From contig NZ_JANUCO010000001.1 of NCBI RefSeq assembly GCF_024807225.1, positions 744,001 through 808,000 on the forward strand: 64,000 nt of DNA, written 5' to 3'. A program made the translations under genes and the position numbers. A model generated the notes under the pieces. The model was not told the DNA's origin and did not search any database. It saw only the letters and a list, made by a program, of their open reading frames with translations. This stretch comes from Chryseobacterium ginsenosidimutans. Lineage in GTDB: Bacteria; Bacteroidota; Bacteroidia; Flavobacteriales; Weeksellaceae. Below, piece by piece: positions 37,901 through 46,230 of the stretch; within the stretch, counting starts at the first letter, position 1, and each line of letters begins with the position of its first letter.

Positions 37901-39280
37901 GGAGCAGGAGCGGAAGTTCAGAAACCTTTAGCAACAGTCGTTATCGGAGGTTTGATCACTGCAACTTTCCTTACTTTATTTGTTTTACCAATGCTGTACA
38001 TTATTTTTAATTCAAAAATTTCAGGGAAAGGTTTTAAAGTAAAACCTGTAACGACAGTTTTAATGTTGGGATTTCTGTTTTTCGGATCAACTTTTAAGGC
38101 TCAAATACAACAGCTTTCTATTGAAAATGCAATGGAAATGGCGGTTAATAATAATTTAAGTTTACAATCAAAAGAAGTAAGCATACAATCTACAGCAGCT
38201 TTGAAAGGTACGGCAAACGAACTTCCGAAACTGAATTTCGAGGCGCAGTTGGGACAATACAACAGTCCGAAATTCGATCAGTCGTTTTCGATTTCACAGA
38301 GCATTCCTTTTCCGACTTTGTTTAAGGCAAGAAAAGAATTGATTAATGAAAATATTAAAAGCAGACAAATTGATAAAGAAATTATGGCAAATGAGCTGAT
38401 GAAGCAGGTTCGAACGTATTTTTATCAGATTGAATATCTGCAATACAATCAATCAAAATTAAAAAATCTAGACAGTCTGTATCAGGATTTTATCCGAATT
38501 GCAACGGTAAGATTTAAAGCGGGAGATATTAAAAAGATTGAAATTAATACGGCAGAAACGCAAAAAGGTGAAATTGATTTGCTGTTAAAGCAAAATGAAG
38601 TGTATTTAATGAATGCCTACAAAAATTTAAAAACACTTTTAAATACTTCCGAAAATTTTGAGATTCCATTAAATATAAAATACGAGCCTTTAAAAGCAGA
38701 AAACGTTTTGGACAGCACAGCAATTGCTAACAATCCGACGGTGAAATCTTTTTATCAGGAAATGGAAATCGCAGAAAAGAATAAAAACGTTGAAAAATCT
38801 CAAGGTCTTCCTGAATTTAGTTTAGGCTACACTAATCAATCGTTGATTGGATTTCATACCAGAAACGGACAGGAACAGTTTTATAATGCCGGAAACCGAT
38901 TCAATTCTGTAACGTTGGGAATTGCAATTCCATTAACATTCGGAGCTACGAAAGCAAGAATGAAGTCTTTGGAATACCAAAAACAAGTCGCGGAAATGAA
39001 TGCTAAACAACAGCAAAAACAACTTTCTGTACAATTGGAAAATGTGTTTAATCAGTATGAACAAGATGTTCAGCGGTATGATTATTACGTCAGTCAGGCA
39101 ATTCCTAATGCCGAAAAAATTGTAAAAGCGGCACAATTAGGATATAAAACAGGAGAGATTTCTTATATGGAATATCTTTTTGCATTGCAGACTGCGACCA
39201 ATATTCAATTAAAATATTTAGAATCTATTCAGCAGGTTAATGAATCTGTAATCACTATCAATTCAATCATTAATAAATAG
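34921..39280 (+). CDS. cusA: CusA/CzcA heavy-metal RND efflux pump fused to a TolC-like outer-membrane factor (frameshifted)
   Basis: About 1452 residues after removing one base; start is a GTG. Residues 1 to about 1045 are a complete HME-type RND pump (LPIDAVPDITNNQVQ, PIEQSIANVPDIEETRSISRFG in part, GAIDFGLIVDGAVIIVE in the fourth membrane segment). From about 1057 (QIQQLSIENAMEMAVNNN) to the end is an outer-membrane-factor domain with long helices like TolC/CusC. The family exports Cu, Ag, Zn, Co or Cd. The frame breaks at GSAEV; deleting one base from the GTTTC at 36763-36767 gives AEVPTDPMPLEASDL, the conserved sequence. The cusB gene follows two bases later. Such fusions are known in Bacteroidota. 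Confidence 0.9.
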
Positions 39281-39281
39281 T

Positions 39282-40535
39282 ATGAGACTGAAATACAACA
39301 TCATATATCTTTTATTCACTGCAATTTTTGTTTTAAGTTGTAATAAAAAAGAGACTTCTTCTGAAAATTCAGAAAAAAAAACCGAACAGGCAGAAGAAAA
39401 TCATGAAGAAACTCCGCAAACAGTCGCTTTACTAACGGAAGATCAGATAAAAGCGGTCGGAATCACTTTAGGAACTATTGAAATGAAGGAATTGACTTCC
39501 ACCATTAAAGCCAACGGATTATTAAGAGTTCCGAACAACAATAAGGCCACCATCACTTCTCTGTACGGCGGAATTATTAAAACCTTAAATGTTCAGGTCG
39601 GAAGTTTTGTAAAAAAGGGACAGGTGATTGCGACGATTACGAATCCGGAATTTATCCGATTGCAAGAGGATTATTTATCCACAAATAGCAGAATCACGTA
39701 TGCCGAACAGGAATACAGAAGGCAAAGAGAACTTTTTGACAATGATGCGGGTGCAAAGAAAAACCTTCAAAGTTCAGATGCGGAATTAAAATCTTTAAGA
39801 ACGAAAAAGGCATCACTTTTGAGACAGCTTCAAATGATGGGAATTAGTCCGGGAAAAATAAATAACGGAAATATGAGATCGGGTTTGGTGATTACAGCGC
39901 CAATTAGCGGGACGATTAGCAGTATTTCTTCGCAGATCGGAAGTTATGTTGATGTTTCTTCGCCTGTTGCGGAAATTATTGATAATAATTCGATTCACCT
40001 TGATCTGCAGGTTTTTGAAAAAGATTTGCCTAAAATGAGAGTCGGACAGATTGTTCATTTTAAACTGACGAATAATCCTGAAACTGAATATGATGCGACG
40101 ATTTACAGCATTGGTTCTTCTTTTGAAAACGACAGCAAAACGATTTCCGTTCATGCCAATGTTACAGGAAATAAAACCGGATTGATTGACGGAATGAACA
40201 TCACAGGAATTGTAAGTCTTGATAAAACAACGACGCCCGCAATTCCTAACGACGCCATTGTAGAAGCCGACGGGAAATTTTATGTCTTTGTGAAAACAGA
40301 TAAAAAACCTGAAGCGCATGATGAAGAAAAACCTAAAAAAGAAGCTGGAAATCCTACCGAAACGAAATCAAAAACCATTAACTTTGAGAAAGTGGAGGTT
40401 GTAAAAGGTTCGTCAGATATGGGTTACACTGCGATAACTTCAGTGAAAGAAATTTCGCCTGATGCAGAAATTGCCACAAAAGGAGCGTTTTTTATTAATG
40501 CAAAACTGACGAATTCGGGAGAACATGAACATTAA
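39282..40535 (+). CDS. cusB: RND efflux periplasmic adaptor, CusB/CzcB family, lipoprotein
   Basis: 417 residues. The signal ends at a lipobox (FVLSC, Cys20), followed by a charged Glu/Lys/His linker. The adaptor fold is seen in LNVQVGSFVKKGQVIATI (biotinyl-lipoyl), an alpha-hairpin about residues 125-185 (EYRRQRELFDNDAG), GLVITAPISGTISSI, and beta-barrel segments to IVEADGKFYVFVK. A His/Glu-rich insert (EAHDEEKPKKEA) near 345 and a C-terminal GEHEH may bind metal. It links the inner-membrane pump to the outer-membrane domain of the fused CusA. It is coupled to cusA (two-base gap) and 12 bases before fur. Confidence 0.9.
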   Translation: MRLKYNIIYLLFTAIFVLSCNKKETSSENSEKKTEQAEENHEETPQTVALLTEDQIKAVGITLGTIEMKELTSTIKANGLLRVPNNNKATITSLYGGIIKTLNVQVGSFVKKGQVIATITNPEFIRLQEDYLSTNSRITYAEQEYRRQRELFDNDAGAKKNLQSSDAELKSLRTKKASLLRQLQMMGISPGKINNGNMRSGLVITAPISGTISSISSQIGSYVDVSSPVAEIIDNNSIHLDLQVFEKDLPKMRVGQIVHFKLTNNPETEYDATIYSIGSSFENDSKTISVHANVTGNKTGLIDGMNITGIVSLDKTTTPAIPNDAIVEADGKFYVFVKTDKKPEAHDEEKPKKEAGNPTETKSKTINFEKVEVVKGSSDMGYTAITSVKEISPDAEIATKGAFFINAKLTNSGEHEH

Positions 40536-40547
40536 TTTGAGAAGATC

Positions 40548-40967
40548 ATGAAAAAAGATATCGAACATAAATTAATAGATAAAAATACCAAACCCACAAG
40601 CATGAGGATTTTGGTGTATGATTTTTTGAGTTCTCAGGAAACCGCTTTGTCATTATCTGAAATCGAAAATCATTTTGAAAATGCAGATCGAACTACTATT
40701 TACCGAACCTTAAAAACCTTCGAAGAAAAAGGAATTGTTCACGGTATTCAGGAGAATGCAACGACAAAGTATAAGCTCTGCCACGACGGTTGTGATGAAA
40801 GTACACACAAAGACTGGCATCTTCATTTCTATTGTAAAATCTGTAAACAGACGACTTGTAAAGAAGATATTTCCTTTCCTGAAAATAGGCAGACCAATTT
40901 CAGAATTGATGAAATAAGACTTTTTGCAAAAGGAATCTGTGAAAATTGTCTTGAAAGTTTGCAATAG
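40548..40967 (+). CDS. Fur-family metalloregulator
   Basis: 139 residues. A winged-helix domain (SMRILVYDFLSSQETALSLSEI, RTTIYRTLKTFEEKGIVHG) is followed by a dimerisation/metal domain with His-rich HKDWHLHFYCKICKQTTC and a C-terminal GICENC; the two Cys pairs form the structural zinc site of Fur/Zur/PerR proteins. The set of His and Cys residues does not decide between iron, zinc or other metals; the efflux context suggests a Zn- or Cu-linked role. Its stop codon overlaps a palindrome (40959-40974) that precedes the P-type ATPase promoter, and the same palindrome precedes cusA, so it probably controls both and itself. Confidence 0.85.
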   Translation: MKKDIEHKLIDKNTKPTSMRILVYDFLSSQETALSLSEIENHFENADRTTIYRTLKTFEEKGIVHGIQENATTKYKLCHDGCDESTHKDWHLHFYCKICKQTTCKEDISFPENRQTNFRIDEIRLFAKGICENCLESLQ

Positions 40968-40995
40968 TATTGCATTAAGTTTACACTTAATTTTG
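40959..40995 (+). promoter_or_regulatory. Putative Fur-family operator and -7 element before the P-type ATPase
   Basis: TTGCAATAGTATTGCA (40959-40974) is an inverted repeat (TGCAAT-AGT-ATTGCA), 13 bases before TAATTTTG (40988-40995). Spacing and sequence match the site at 34699-34735, including the flanking TTGAAA(C/G)TT on the left; only two of 24 bases differ. It overlaps the last codons and stop of the fur-like gene. Confidence 0.65.
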
Positions 40996-41012
40996 ATTAA
41001 AATTATTCAGTT

Positions 41013-42965
41013 ATGGAAGAATGCTGCAGTACAAAACCAAAAAAGGAACACAATCACAGTCATGAAGGTCACGACCATGATCATTCTCATGATACGGGAG
41101 ATAAATCTACTTTTCAGATGTTTCTTCCTGCGATAATCTCTTTTGGGTTGTTGTTGATCGGAATCGCCTTAGATTATTATATAAAACCCGATTGGTTTAC
41201 AGGCTGGGTTCGTTTAGTCTGGTACTTGATAGCCTATATTCCTGTTGGATGGCCTGTCTTAAAAGAAGCTTACGAAAGCATCAAAAACGGTGATGTTTTT
41301 TCTGAGTTTTTCTTAATGGGAATCGCTACAGTAGGAGCTTTTGCCATCGGTGAATATCCGGAAGGTGTTACCGTGATGCTTTTCTATTCTGTCGGCGAAG
41401 TTTTTCAGGCAATGGCGGTGACAAGAGCAAAAAGTAACATCAAATCTTTACTCGATCAGCGTCCTGATGAGGTGACGATTTTAAAAGCAGGAAAACCGGA
41501 AACTATAAAAGCCGAAAAAGTAAATATCGGAGAAATTATTCAGTTAAAATCTGGTGAAAAATTGGGATTGGACGGAGAATTATTATCTGAAACCGCTTCT
41601 TTCAATACTTCTGCATTAACAGGAGAAAGTAAACCCGATACCAAAACAAAAGGCGAAAGGGTTTTGGCAGGAATGATTAATTTAAATATGGTAAGTCAGG
41701 TAAAAGTAACGACGGCTTACAAAGACAGCAAGTTGAGCAAAATTTTAGAGATGGTTCAAAATGCAACTTCTCAAAAAGCTCCTACAGAATTATTCATCAG
41801 GAAATTTGCAAAAATTTATACACCGATTGTGGTTTTTCTGGCGATTGGAATTACCTTTTTACCGTATTTTTTCGTTGAAGATTATCTGTTCAGAGATTGG
41901 CTGTATAAAGCGTTGGTATTTCTTGTGATTTCGTGTCCTTGTGCTTTGGTGATTTCCATTCCTTTGGGGTATTTCGGAGGAATCGGAGCGGGAAGCCGAA
42001 ACGGAATTTTGTTTAAAGGAAGTAATTTTTTAGATGTTATAGCGAATGTTCAAAACGTTGTAATGGATAAAACCGGAACGATGACGGAAGGGGTTTTCAA
42101 AGTTCAGGAAGTCGATTTCAACAATGAATTTAATAAAGATGAAATTTTAAAATTCGTTAATGCTTTGGAAAGTAAAAGTTCACATCCCGTTGCAACAGCT
42201 ATTCATGAATATGTCGGAGAGATCGATCATTCTATTCAATTAGAAAATGTAGAAGAAATTGCAGGACATGGCTTAAAGGCAACGATCAACGGAAAAGAAT
42301 TGTTAGTTGGAAATTTCAAATTGATGGATAAATTCAACATCAATTATAATATCAAACCTGAAAATATTGTCTATACTTTAATCGCGATTGCTTACGATAA
42401 AAAGTTTGTTGGGTATCTCACGATTGCAGATTCCATCAAAGCTGATGCAAAATTAACGATCAATAAATTAAAATCATTAAACGTAAAAACTACGATGTTA
42501 AGTGGCGATAAAACGTCTGTTGTAAAATTCGTTGCCGATCAATTGGGAATTCAAAACGCTTACGGAGATTTGCTTCCTGAAGATAAAGTAAATAAAGTCA
42601 AAGAAATTAAAGCAAAAAATCAAACCGTAGCTTTCGTCGGAGACGGAGTAAATGATGCTCCGGTTGTCGCTTTAAGCGATGTCGGAATTGCAATGGGAGG
42701 ACTCGGAAGTGATGCTACGATTGAAACTGCGGATGTCGTAATCCAAGACGATATGCCGAGTAAAATCCCAATGGCAATCAATATCGGGAAACAAACGAAA
42801 AAGATAGTTTGGCAGAATATCATTCTGGCATTTACTGTAAAAGCCATTGTTTTAGCTCTCGGAGCAGGAGGTTTAGCGACAATGTGGGAAGCTGTTTTTG
42901 CCGATGTCGGAGTCGCATTATTGGCTATTTTAAATGCAGTCAGAATCCAGAGAATGAAGTTTTGA
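41013..42965 (+). CDS. Heavy-metal P1B-type ATPase with His-rich N-terminus
   Basis: 650 residues. The first 30 residues contain CC and a run of His/Asp/Glu (EHNHSHEGHDHDHSHD) instead of a ferredoxin-like metal domain. Membrane segments follow, with the ion-binding SCPCALVISIP near 307-317, the phosphorylation site DKTGTMTEG (Asp about 352), HP motif SSHPVATAI and GDGVNDAPVVALSD near 542. CPC plus a His-rich tail points to Zn/Cd/Co (or Cu) export across the inner membrane. It follows the Fur gene by 45 bases and has its own predicted operator. It is shorter than CopA/ZntA because it lacks N-terminal MBDs. Confidence 0.9.
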   Translation: MEECCSTKPKKEHNHSHEGHDHDHSHDTGDKSTFQMFLPAIISFGLLLIGIALDYYIKPDWFTGWVRLVWYLIAYIPVGWPVLKEAYESIKNGDVFSEFFLMGIATVGAFAIGEYPEGVTVMLFYSVGEVFQAMAVTRAKSNIKSLLDQRPDEVTILKAGKPETIKAEKVNIGEIIQLKSGEKLGLDGELLSETASFNTSALTGESKPDTKTKGERVLAGMINLNMVSQVKVTTAYKDSKLSKILEMVQNATSQKAPTELFIRKFAKIYTPIVVFLAIGITFLPYFFVEDYLFRDWLYKALVFLVISCPCALVISIPLGYFGGIGAGSRNGILFKGSNFLDVIANVQNVVMDKTGTMTEGVFKVQEVDFNNEFNKDEILKFVNALESKSSHPVATAIHEYVGEIDHSIQLENVEEIAGHGLKATINGKELLVGNFKLMDKFNINYNIKPENIVYTLIAIAYDKKFVGYLTIADSIKADAKLTINKLKSLNVKTTMLSGDKTSVVKFVADQLGIQNAYGDLLPEDKVNKVKEIKAKNQTVAFVGDGVNDAPVVALSDVGIAMGGLGSDATIETADVVIQDDMPSKIPMAINIGKQTKKIVWQNIILAFTVKAIVLALGAGGLATMWEAVFADVGVALLAILNAVRIQRMKF

Positions 42966-42980
42966 TGAGGATTGGAAGAG

Positions 42981-43002
42981 GGAAGATGGATGCTGGAAGT
43001 TT
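42981..43002 (+). repeat. Purine-rich intergenic repeat unit
   Basis: GGAAGATGGATGCTGGAAGT followed by TT resembles both arms of the hairpin at 44827-44900 (GGAAGATAG-AG-...-GGAAGTT). It lies just after the ATPase stop and is a member of a dispersed intergenic family. Confidence 0.5.
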
Positions 43003-43080
43003 AAAATCTTGCGTTTATATTCTATCAAAGTAAACTCAATTATCAATAGGAACGGACTTTAGCCGAAACTTAATTTACTC

Positions 43081-43173
43081 CCACAGATTACACAGATTTG
43101 CACAGATGTTTATGTGATATTTTAATTAAAAGATTACGCACAATCATCCGTGTAAATCTGTGTAATCCGTGGG
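43081..43173. repeat. Large intergenic inverted repeat (29-base arms)
   Basis: The left arm (43081-43109, CCCACAGATTACACAGATTT...) and right arm (43145-43173) pair over 29 bases with three mismatches around a 35-base AT-rich loop. A shorter copy of the right arm lies at 33793. The 334-base gap from 42966 to 43299 contains this element, the purine-rich unit at 42981 and a candidate -7 element TATATTTG at 43276-43283 for the next gene; nothing else is seen. Confidence 0.8.
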
Positions 43174-43299
43174 AAATAAAACAAAAAAACGTTACGATCC
43201 ATCAACAATCAACTAAAACCTATCAACAAAAAAATGATTTTCATCATAAACAAAGCATAAATTCAATTTGAATGGTATATTTGTACTACAGAATTACCA

Positions 43300-43662
43300 T
43301 TGAAGTTTTTCATTTCCATATTCATTATTTTTACGATTGCATTACGACCGGTTTTGCCATTGATTAATTATGCAGTTAATTATGACTACATCGTAAAAAA
43401 CCTTTGTGAAAATAGAAATATTCCTCAATCTACCTGTAAAGGAAAATGCTACGTCGAAAAAGAATTAGCCAAAACAGAAAAGCAATCCAACAATAATCAA
43501 AATATAAAAATTGCGGGATTAGACGTTTTTTTATCTAACGAAATACTTTCTTTTTCAAGCAAAAATCAATCTGATATTTCAGTAAAAAATCCCAACTCGG
43601 ATTATATTGATTTCCATACTTCAGAATATTTTTCCCGAATATTCCATCCTCCTCTAGCTTAA
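43300..43662 (+). CDS. Small secreted Cys-motif protein, paralogue 1
   Basis: 120 residues, TTG start. A hydrophobic N-terminus (FFISIFIIFTIALRPVLPL) leads to YAVNYDYI, then LCENRN, and a STCKGKCY motif, KELAKTEKQ, and a variable tail that ends FSRIFHPPLA. It aligns without gaps over the first 68 residues with the protein at 45614-45982 (shared RP-x2-PL, YAVNY-x-YI, LC-x-N, C-x-GKCY, KE-x-AKT and a final IF-x-PP). I recognise no named family. The three conserved Cys residues and the copper/metal neighbours suggest periplasmic metal binding or disulfide chemistry. A candidate -7 (TATATTTG, 43276-43283) lies just upstream. Confidence 0.65.
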   Translation: MKFFISIFIIFTIALRPVLPLINYAVNYDYIVKNLCENRNIPQSTCKGKCYVEKELAKTEKQSNNNQNIKIAGLDVFLSNEILSFSSKNQSDISVKNPNSDYIDFHTSEYFSRIFHPPLA

Positions 43663-43719
43663 ATTCTATTTTAAACTAATTTCTTAGTCGAATTTAATAT
43701 TAAAAAACTTAGTATTCAT

Positions 43720-43795
43720 TGCTGAGTGTTAACGCCTTTGCGAACGAAAAAGGGTTCTGTATTTTAGAAATCCTAGCGAACGTTGCGTTTAAAAT
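43720..43795. repeat. Intergenic inverted-repeat remnant
   Basis: GTTAACGCCTTTGCGAACG (about 43728-43746) and GCGAACGTTGCGTTTAAA (about 43775-43792) share inverted AACGC/GCGTT ends. The left part resembles AACGCCATTGCGAAC at 34821. The region 43663-43876 shows no other feature. Confidence 0.4.
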
Positions 43796-43876
43796 AAAAA
43801 TAGTTCAATATTAAGTTTAGTTTAAAAAATCAATCCATTTTCATTCAATACGAATATTAATTTCAATTTAAATAAA

Positions 43877-44152
43877 ATGAAATCAAAAATTATTTTAACG
43901 GCATTACTATCCGTTTCCTTAATGGCTTGTGCTCAGGAAACGCCTAAAGTAAAGCATAAAAAGAGTACTGCAGCTTCAAAATCAAATATCAAAAAAGTGA
44001 AATTTGCCAATGCAGAAGATCCAATTTGTCATATGCCGACAGAAAGCGATATGAAAGACACAGCAGTTTATAAAAACAAAACGTACGGTTTTTGCAGTGT
44101 TTACTGTAAAGACGAATTCAAAAAAGATCCTGAGAAATATGTCCAAAAATAA
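43877..44152 (+). CDS. YHS-domain lipoprotein
   Basis: 91 residues. A signal peptide with lipobox LMACAQ (Cys18) precedes a Lys/Ser-rich linker and a YHS domain: AEDPICHMPTESDMKDTAVYKNKTYGFCSVYCKDEF in outline, with Cys at ICHM and the CSVYC pair. YHS domains bind metals and often accompany copper transport proteins. It overlaps the downstream SCO gene by 14 bases, so the two are co-translated, and the pairing suggests a role in copper handling in the periplasm or outer envelope. Confidence 0.85.
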   Translation: MKSKIILTALLSVSLMACAQETPKVKHKKSTAASKSNIKKVKFANAEDPICHMPTESDMKDTAVYKNKTYGFCSVYCKDEFKKDPEKYVQK

Positions 44153-44819
44153 GAAGACCAACAATACAAAGAGTAAAGTAATTATTCCGATTGCGATTAT
44201 TGCGTTGCTTTTCTTGGGTATCGGTGTCGGAATGGGATATTTCAAAAAGAATCTTTATACCGTGATGAAAGTTCCGGATTTTGAACTTACCGATCAGAAT
44301 AATAAAAAAATCACCAATAAAGATATGCTTGGAAAAGTGTATCTGGTTGAGTTTTTCTTCAGCAGATGTCCTACGATTTGTCCGGTGATGAACACGAATA
44401 TGAGAGCGATCGAGGATGAAATCAACAATCCCGAATTCGGAATAATTTCCATAAGCATCGATCCCGAAAATGATACTCCGGAATTGTTGAAAGAACATGC
44501 CAAAAAAATTGGTGCGAAGTCTCCGAATTGGCATTTTTTAACGGGAAGGAGAGATTACATTGGTAAAATTGCAGATCAGTTCAATATTTATGTGGGAGAT
44601 AAAGAAGACGAAAGCGAAAGTCTTAATCACAGCGGAATGATCGCGCTTGTCGACCAGGACGGAAATATCCGTTGCAGATATAACAAAGAGAATATGCCGA
44701 TTCTGTACTATTCAGGATTGAATTACGAAGACGCAGAAGGAAAAACTCCGAAACTGACAGGGAAATACCATCCCGACAGAGAAATATTAATTGAAGATAT
44801 TAAGAAATTGTTGAAATAA
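44139..44819 (+). CDS. SCO-family copper/thiol protein (SCO1/SenC/PrrC)
   Basis: 226 residues from the ATG at 44139, inside the end of the YHS gene. One N-terminal membrane anchor (VIIPIAIIALLFLGIGVGMGY) is followed by a thioredoxin-like domain: VPDFELTDQNNKKITN, FFFSRCPTICPVMNTNM with the CxxxC copper site, ISIDPENDTPELLKEHAKKI in part, and SLNHSGMIALVDQDGNI containing the third ligand His. SCO proteins deliver copper to cytochrome oxidase or act as thiol reductases. No oxidase gene is near; the copper-linked neighbours (YHS, MbnP/MbnH) fit the family. Confidence 0.92.
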   Translation: MSKNKKTNNTKSKVIIPIAIIALLFLGIGVGMGYFKKNLYTVMKVPDFELTDQNNKKITNKDMLGKVYLVEFFFSRCPTICPVMNTNMRAIEDEINNPEFGIISISIDPENDTPELLKEHAKKIGAKSPNWHFLTGRRDYIGKIADQFNIYVGDKEDESESLNHSGMIALVDQDGNIRCRYNKENMPILYYSGLNYEDAEGKTPKLTGKYHPDREILIEDIKKLLK

Positions 44820-44826
44820 AAAGGTT

Positions 44827-44900
44827 GGAAGATAGAAGTCAGAAGAAGGAAGTTATTAACAGAGTTATAGTAAACTTCCAGCCTCCAACTCCTATCTTCC
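44827..44900. repeat. Imperfect inverted repeat, possible attenuator hairpin
   Basis: Left arm 44827-44854 (GGAAGATAGAAGTC...) and right arm 44873-44900 pair with about seven mismatches in 28. It fills the gap between the SCO and SOD genes and belongs to the same purine-rich family as 42981-43002. It could reduce read-through but lacks a T tract. Confidence 0.55.
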
Positions 44901-44935
44901 CACCAAATAATAAACCACACAAAAAACAAAACGTT

Positions 44936-45610
44936 ATGAAGATTTTGAAAGTAGCTGCTTTAAGTGCAGTATTTGCGGCGCAGTTTGCGTTTGGACAGTT
45001 TAAGCAGACGGCTTTACCTTATGCTTACAATGCGTTGGAAGGCAATATCGATGCGCAGACAATGGAAATTCATTATACGAAACATGCGGCGGCGTATGTG
45101 GCTAATTTGAATAAGGCGATTGCGGGAACGCCACAGGAAAAGCAGACCTTGTTTCAGATTATGTCGAATGTTTCTAAGCTAAGTCCGGCTATCAGAAATA
45201 ATGCGGGAGGTCACTACAACCACGAATTGTTCTGGACGGTTCTTACACCTGAAAAAAATACGCAGCCATCGGCAAAATTAGCAAAAGCGATCACTGAAAC
45301 TTTCGGAAGTATGGATGCTTTCAAAGAAAAAATGGCTAAAGCTGGAGCAGATCGTTTCGGTTCCGGTTGGGCTTGGTTGTCTGTGGATAAAAGCGGAAAA
45401 CTATTCGTTTCATCGACTCCGAATCAGGATAATCCATTGATGGATGTTGTGGAAGAAAAAGGGACACCTATTTTCGGAATTGATGTTTGGGAACACGCGT
45501 ATTACCTGAAATATCAGAACAAAAGAGCAGATTATTTAGCTGCCATCTGGAACGTAACCAACTGGAAAGAAATCAGCAGAAGATACGAAGAAGCGACCAG
45601 CAAAAAATAA
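44936..45610 (+). CDS. Exported Fe/Mn superoxide dismutase
   Basis: 224 residues from the ATG at 44936; the in-frame upstream codons lie in the hairpin repeat. A signal peptide (MKILKVAALSAVFAAQFAFGQ) indicates export, which is unusual for Fe/Mn SODs. The SOD domain has LPYAYNALEGNI, EIHYTKHAAAYV (first ligand His), GGHYNHELFWTVL (second), and GIDVWEHAYYLKYQNKRADYL with Asp and His ligands. It would remove superoxide in the periplasm. The next gene starts three bases after its stop. Metal choice (Fe or Mn) is not decided by eye. Confidence 0.92.
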   Translation: MKILKVAALSAVFAAQFAFGQFKQTALPYAYNALEGNIDAQTMEIHYTKHAAAYVANLNKAIAGTPQEKQTLFQIMSNVSKLSPAIRNNAGGHYNHELFWTVLTPEKNTQPSAKLAKAITETFGSMDAFKEKMAKAGADRFGSGWAWLSVDKSGKLFVSSTPNQDNPLMDVVEEKGTPIFGIDVWEHAYYLKYQNKRADYLAAIWNVTNWKEISRRYEEATSKK

Positions 45611-45613
45611 TTT

Positions 45614-45982
45614 ATGAACTTCATTTGCAGCATATTCCTCACTTTATTTGTGGTATTCAGACCTCTGATTCCCTTGGTGGAATATGCTGTAAATTATGAG
45701 TATATCTCCGAAGTTTTGTGTATCAACAAAAGCAATCCGGAGCTTCACTGTAACGGAAAATGTTACCTGAGCAAAGAAATTGCTAAAACCAATGATACCG
45801 ATTCTTCCCCTTTAAATAAAACAAAAAATTCAGGACAGAAATTACTCGATATTTATATTCTTCCTGACGTTACAGAAATCCGAAATACAGAGAAAATTTC
45901 TTTTTTTGATTTCAAGTTTATGTACAAAACAGATTATTCTTTTCTGTTTTTAAATCCCATTTTCAGACCACCGGTTTTTTAA
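45614..45982 (+). CDS. Small secreted Cys-motif protein, paralogue 2
   Basis: 122 residues, start three bases after the SOD stop. Sequence: hydrophobic start (FICSIFLTLFVVFRPLIPL), YAVNYEYI, LCINKSNPELHCNGKCYLSKE, AKT, a divergent middle, and FLNPIFRPPVF at the end. It is a clear paralogue of the 43300-43662 protein: same Cys positions and same motif order, with little identity in the last half. The two copies bracket the YHS-SCO-SOD genes. No family name is known to me. The likely location is the inner membrane or periplasm. Confidence 0.65.
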   Translation: MNFICSIFLTLFVVFRPLIPLVEYAVNYEYISEVLCINKSNPELHCNGKCYLSKEIAKTNDTDSSPLNKTKNSGQKLLDIYILPDVTEIRNTEKISFFDFKFMYKTDYSFLFLNPIFRPPVF

Positions 45983-46048
45983 GTTATTTTTTTTAATCTT
46001 GTTTTAACTGTAAAAGTTTTGCATTTGTTTTAAAATTAACATGTAGTT

Positions 46049-46125
46049 GTCATTCCGCAGGAATCTCGGCAAACATTTTCACGTAATAATTTTTAAAACT
46101 CCGCTTAGATTCCTACCAGAATGAC
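46049..46125. repeat. Intergenic REP-like inverted repeat
   Basis: GTCATTCCGCAGGAATCT (46049-46066) and AGATTCCTACCAGAATGAC (46107-46125) are imperfect inverted arms around a 40-base AT-rich middle. This form (GTCATTC...GGAATCT) is common between genes in Chryseobacterium relatives. The rest of 45983-46230 is AT-rich without other features. Confidence 0.75.
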
Positions 46126-46230
46126 AAAGTGAGCGCTTGATGCTGTGCAAACTTTTACAGTTTAAAAAATTGAATATTTTACTATTCAATCACTATTTCT
46201 ATTTAAAAATTTCAACTTAAAAAATCAACA

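Noticed and set aside
39813..40319. Minus-strand open frame of 168 codons opposite cusB
   Set aside because: It is antisense to a well-supported gene, rich in Asn/Arg/Ile as expected of a reverse-frame shadow, and has no motif.
44825..44935. Upstream in-frame extension of the SOD gene
   Set aside because: It runs through the inverted repeat and has no signal-peptide character; the ATG at 44936 begins a proper signal peptide.
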